Assembly (NCBI GenBank): GCA_018389105.1
Contig: JACATO010001054.1
Span: 189,001-253,000 of the forward strand
Reading direction: 5' to 3'
Source of the DNA: Nautilus pompilius
Lineage: Eukaryota; Mollusca; Cephalopoda; Nautilida; Nautilidae
Length of the DNA: 64,000 bases
Position numbers and translations under genes: made by a program. The first letter of the stretch is position 1, and each line of letters opens with the position of its first letter. The notes beneath the pieces are model-generated. The model did no database searches and was not told where the DNA came from. It was given only the letters and a program-made list of their open reading frames with translations. Shown here one piece after another: positions 61,301 to 64,000 of this stretch.

Positions 61301-64000
61301 TACAGTTGATTTAGAACACATGCGAACAGTGAAGTCCGAGAAACATCACAAATTTGCTATAGAACATGGGATGTCAAGCTATTTTGTATCAGCCAAGACA
61401 GGAGATTCAGTAAGAAATTTTCAATTTTGATCTTTTCTTTTTCTCTTACATCATTTTTTTTGTTTGTCTTCCACATATTTTAATTTACTTTATCCTCAAT
61501 CCTCTAAACACACCAAAGAGAGAAAACTAATGTTGATTTGAAGTAGAATTAGAATGTTGAAATAATGTTTATATTAAGTGTGAACCATTTTATCATCACA
61601 ATCTATGTGGTTTAAAGAGTTTTGTGCAAGGATAAAGAGAAGTAATTTCCATCTTTTTACTTGTGAAATTAGATTTTTATCTTTAAATAATTTTTCGAGG
61701 TGTAAAAATTAGATTTTTAAAAAAGATGAAAAAAATCACATGATAAAAGTTTGAAAATATACTATCTTTTTTGACACCTATGGATTTTCCAAGAATCTTG
61801 TAAGGAATTTTATATGTATGTATATGTACACACATAAGTGCAAGTATATGCACAACCTCATATTTCATTGATTATTCCATACTTATGGTCCCCCAGTGTA
61901 TGATGTATATATTTACTGACTTTAATTCACAAGGTTAGAGAAAACCACTGATATATTATTTGTTCTGTTTTACTTTTTAAATCAGTTTGTTTAACTAGTT
62001 GATATTTAAAATATTAAAAGTAAATTGTATGTTAGTTTGTATTTTTTCTCTTTGCTTAGAAAGAATGTTCTTGTTTAGTGGCTTTGGGATTTATTACACT
62101 TATGTTTGTAATGGGTTTAATAATATTTTCCAAATGATTAACAAGTAAACATGCTTTTTAAGAAAAACAAAAGTATATGAAAGAGACAGAGAGACCCTTA
62201 CTTTGGCCTGATTTCAGATACTGATTACTAATGGCATCAGTACTTCTAAGCAGACTTCATCTATATTGTCTTGTGATAGTAGTACATGGACTTCTGACAG
62301 TGAAGTTGTGCCAAAAGGTTTTCATAACTAGAGATAAAAAACACCCACAAGTTTTTAGGCTATAATAAAATTCTAATGTAGTAGAATTAGTCTTTCTTAT
62401 TATATTACTATTTTAATGAGCTGAAAACAAGTGTTAATTGCTGGAACTACTTGTACTAGCTTTACTCATGTCTAATATGCATGATGTTAGAGGGAGGAAA
62501 TGTGCCAAATGTATGAAATATGCTTGAAAGCATTGACTGACACCTCATTGATGTGGAAAAATCATCTGAGTAAGGAAACAAAGATCCTACTAGTCAGTTC
62601 CTTTCTGATTACTGGTGGAGAAGTAGCATCAGAAAATCCAACTACATGGTCAACAGAAAAGCAAGAGGAAGCCTGACAAAATTGAGACCAGTATTAGAGA
62701 GCTGAGATTTTCTGATTAAAATGCCAGTAATTTAAACACTAGGCTAATCAGCTGGCTTGTAACATTTCTCTGTTTTTTTTATGACCTTAGTTCTCATCTT
62801 TCTAAACACAGATTTTGTTCATGTTTTTATTACGCAGGCCTCAGAAGTTAGCTTGTGTCTTAATTTTAACCTTTAATTTTCTGACTTGCATGTGCATGTG
62901 TTTTATATCACAGAACCTTGCAAAAGAAACAGATCTCTTTTTTTTGACAAGTGGAAGCCTGCCATCAGTAACGATTGCATAGAAACATTTTGGTGCACAA
63001 AAGATCATTGTCCTACATGGTTTTTGATAAAGTGCAGTTTGTTTGCTGTTTTTTTTTTTAAATTTCATTTTCATCTCTTTTAGCAGATTGTTTTTTTTTT
63101 TTAGGTGCATATAGACATTTATTTGAATAGTCCAAACCTAGAAACTGTTTAGATCTACAAATATTTTATTTTGACAATAGTTGTTAATGTATGGAATGAC
63201 CTGTCCTATTTGATTATAGGTTCAAAGTCTGTAAAAAGCAAACTAATTGGTTTGATGCATAGATTTTGAGGTGTTTTTTTTTACCTGTATAGTGACTCTA
63301 AAACCTTAATTTACTTCTTATTTTATTCCTTCATTTGTATAAATTTATCTTCATTTCTTGTAAATGATTTCAAGGTTACAAACTACAATATTGTTATGTT
63401 TTGTTTTGTTATTGTGTACTTTAACTAATCCACTAGATGTACTTGTTTCTGTAATCTGTAATCCTTTACCACTGTTGATGTTTCTGAAAAATTTTCTACC
63501 CTAAGAACTTTTATTCCAAAGCTGCTGGAGATGAGCAGAGAAATAAAAGGAAACAGCCTTTTATGTTCTTTTCTGGTTACTAGTGAATGATGTAAAGGAA
63601 AACCCATGAACTAACAGCAAGACACACACGCTTTTTTTTTTTATTTTAGCAACTTGGTACATTGAAAACATTGTGATGACCTTAGTAGTTTGCCCATAAA
63701 TCAGACCTGGCACTCTAAAAGCACGAGTTCATGTAATGTGAAACAAGTTTCTATCTACCTGTAATTCTTATTAAAGACATTTCCACAATTCAATAATACA
63801 GAAACTGGCATACTGTTTAGTTATGGTAAAACCTGGTAGTTAAAAGTTGAACCAAGAAAAGACAACATTAGTTAATGGATGAGAGTCTAAACACTGCAGC
63901 ACAATAATATTTATGATTTTAAAAAGGCAGAAAAACAAAATTCTTCTTATCTTGTCAGTGCCATTTTCCAGTCTGAATAGTTGCCTGAAGACCAGGCAGT
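52240..64000 (+). CDS. RAB28: RAB28 small GTPase gene, exons 1-5, continuing past the window
   Basis: The spliced coding exons are 52,240-52,314, 53,012-53,108, 55,050-55,138, 59,733-59,862 and 61,306-61,409 (intron phases 0, 1, 0, 1, 0), giving residues 1-165. All Ras-fold motifs are present: P-loop GDGASGKT (19-26), switch I with TVGLDF, WDIGGQ (67-72, with Q72 equivalent to Ras Gln61), GNKID (128-132) and SAKTG (159-163). The DKYIYG, YDITNY and DLEHMRT stretches identify RAB28 rather than another Rab. RAB28 is a Rab-like GTPase tied to cilia/photoreceptor and endosomal trafficking in animals. The C-terminal exon(s) with the prenylation motif were not found before 64,000. Introns carry MITEs, a decayed hAT and a Tc1 element. 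Confidence 0.96.
52776..52856. mobile_element. Hairpin MITE, copy 1 (RAB28 intron 1)
   Basis: An 81-bp inverted repeat flanked by TA on both sides. The left arm CTGG...TTCAAATGAAACCCGGC pairs with the right arm GCCGGGTTTTATTTGAA...CCCAG. There is no coding capacity. TA flanks suggest mobilisation by a Tc1/mariner-type transposase. Confidence 0.8.
53012..53108 (+). CDS. RAB28: RAB28 coding exon 2
   Basis: 97 bp between acceptor cttgacttttcag and donor CCAG|GTAAGA. It encodes [20 protein letters not shown] and switch I, to residue 57 plus one base. Confidence 0.94.
53386..53465. mobile_element. Hairpin MITE, copy 2 (RAB28 intron 2)
   Basis: Same family as copy 1, with arms GGACATTCAAATAAAACC and GGGTTTCATTTGAACATCCC, a shared central GGTACCATTA, and TA at both flanks. 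Confidence 0.78.
55050..55138 (+). CDS. RAB28: RAB28 coding exon 3
   Basis: 89 bp between acceptor tttttcctcag and donor CAG|GTCAGA. It encodes the WDIGGQ switch II block and [11 protein letters not shown]. Confidence 0.94.
55203..55285. mobile_element. Hairpin MITE, copy 3 (RAB28 intron 3)
   Basis: A more diverged copy with arms CTGTTCAAATTAAACC and GGTTTCGTTTGAATGTC and a longer, unrelated-looking centre. The left TA flank is present; the right one is mutated (AA). Confidence 0.72.
56164..56310. repeat. Inverted/direct sub-repeats at the edge of a decayed transposon
   Basis: GTAATCGGTTC (56,186-56,196) and its inverse GAACCGATTAC (56,278-56,288) bracket a T-rich loop. GGAGTCAA recurs at 56,163 and 56,261. 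These look like subterminal repeats of the decayed hAT that follows. No clean terminus or target duplication was found. Confidence 0.4.
56580..57480 (+). pseudogene. Decayed hAT transposase fragment in RAB28 intron 3
   Basis: Broken frames preserve [18 protein letters not shown] (56,796-56,849), the cysteine/histidine block typical of hAT transposases. Weaker stretches such as [12 protein letters not shown] follow. There are many stops and shifts. GAACCAGAACTAAACTGG-like sequence at about 59,339-59,356 may be the far edge of the same element, split by the Tc1 insertion. Confidence 0.65.
57650..59111 (-). mobile_element. Tc1/mariner element in RAB28 intron 3
   Basis: The element is 57,652-59,109 (1,458 bp) between TA dinucleotides. 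The ends share GTGCATCTCAAAAA...TTAGAATATC and GGAAGAGTT as inverted repeats. The transposase is on the - strand and degraded. It appears to have inserted into an older hAT remnant. Confidence 0.9.
57877..58822 (-). pseudogene. Degraded Tc1-type transposase
   Basis: It starts [18 protein letters not shown] at 58,822 (helix-turn-helix region), meets a TGA after about 53 codons, and continues in shifted frames (CGRKRC, then [14 protein letters not shown]). The last 167 codons (58,380-57,877) are open and hold the DDE core: [20 protein letters not shown] (second Asp) and [18 protein letters not shown] (final Glu; the usual SPDLNPIE is altered). Several disruptions make it non-functional. Confidence 0.88.
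59733..59862 (+). CDS. RAB28: RAB28 coding exon 4
   Basis: 130 bp between acceptor tttggtcttttttag and donor AAAA|GTAAGT. It encodes [20 protein letters not shown] to the GNK guanine-binding motif. Confidence 0.95.
59863..61305. other. RAB28 intron 4
   Basis: AT-rich intron. A stretch at about 60,637-60,665 (AAGGGTTGTACTGAAAGTAT) resembles mariner-type ends, but no partner end was found. There is a short (CT)n at about 60,782-60,798. Confidence 0.5.
61306..61409 (+). CDS. RAB28: RAB28 coding exon 5
   Basis: 104 bp between acceptor taattgtttgtacag and donor TCA|GTAAGA. It encodes IDLEHMRT and the SAKTGDS motif, ending at residue 165. The following exon (VFLCFQ-type region in relatives) is not in the window. 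Confidence 0.95.
61410..64000. other. RAB28 intron 5 (incomplete)
   Basis: AT-rich intronic sequence to the window edge. No further RAB28 exon and no transposon coding frame was recognised. Confidence 0.6.

Overview
The window is eukaryotic nuclear DNA from an animal. The evidence is spliced genes with GT/AG introns, a Pol III tRNA array, animal-type hAT and Tc1 transposons, a tRNA-derived SINE, and a five-exon stretch of the conserved small GTPase gene RAB28. Long TC and ATT/AAT microsatellites, AT-rich intergenic DNA and abundant hAT elements fit a mollusc, perhaps a cephalopod. That taxonomic guess is inference, not something the sequence proves.

Layout. Positions 1-21,890 are one head-to-tail tandem array with a period of about 1.4 kb. 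It carries 15 complete tRNA-Phe(GAA) genes, all on the + strand, and ends in half a degenerate tRNA. Positions 21,890-31,700 are intergenic, with microsatellites and a pair of diverged GC-rich repeats. Positions 31,714-35,375 are a complete hAT transposon with a near-perfect 8-bp target duplication and a transposase on the - strand broken by one frameshift. Positions 37,540-40,560 hold a five-exon gene model assembled here from splice signals and phase. It encodes a predicted secreted, cysteine-containing, helical protein of 267 residues with a very basic repeated tail. Positions 42,680-49,700 are a second hAT element, into whose coding sequence a third hAT (44,766-47,916) has inserted; both have exact 8-bp target duplications. 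Positions 50,281-50,599 are a SINE on the - strand. Positions 52,240-64,000 are the 5' part of RAB28 (exons 1-5, coding residues 1-165); the gene runs off the right edge. Its introns carry three copies of an ~80-bp hairpin MITE, a decayed hAT fragment and a degraded Tc1 element.

The two protein-coding host genes are unrelated in function. RAB28 is a conserved Rab-like GTPase. The gene at 37.6-40.5 kb has no family I recognise; its predicted signal peptide, four helical stretches, short first coding exon and basic tail make a secreted helical signalling protein the hypothesis most worth testing. The tRNA-Phe array, with homogenised spacers, sub-families and no nearby Pol III terminator, is the other unusual structure.
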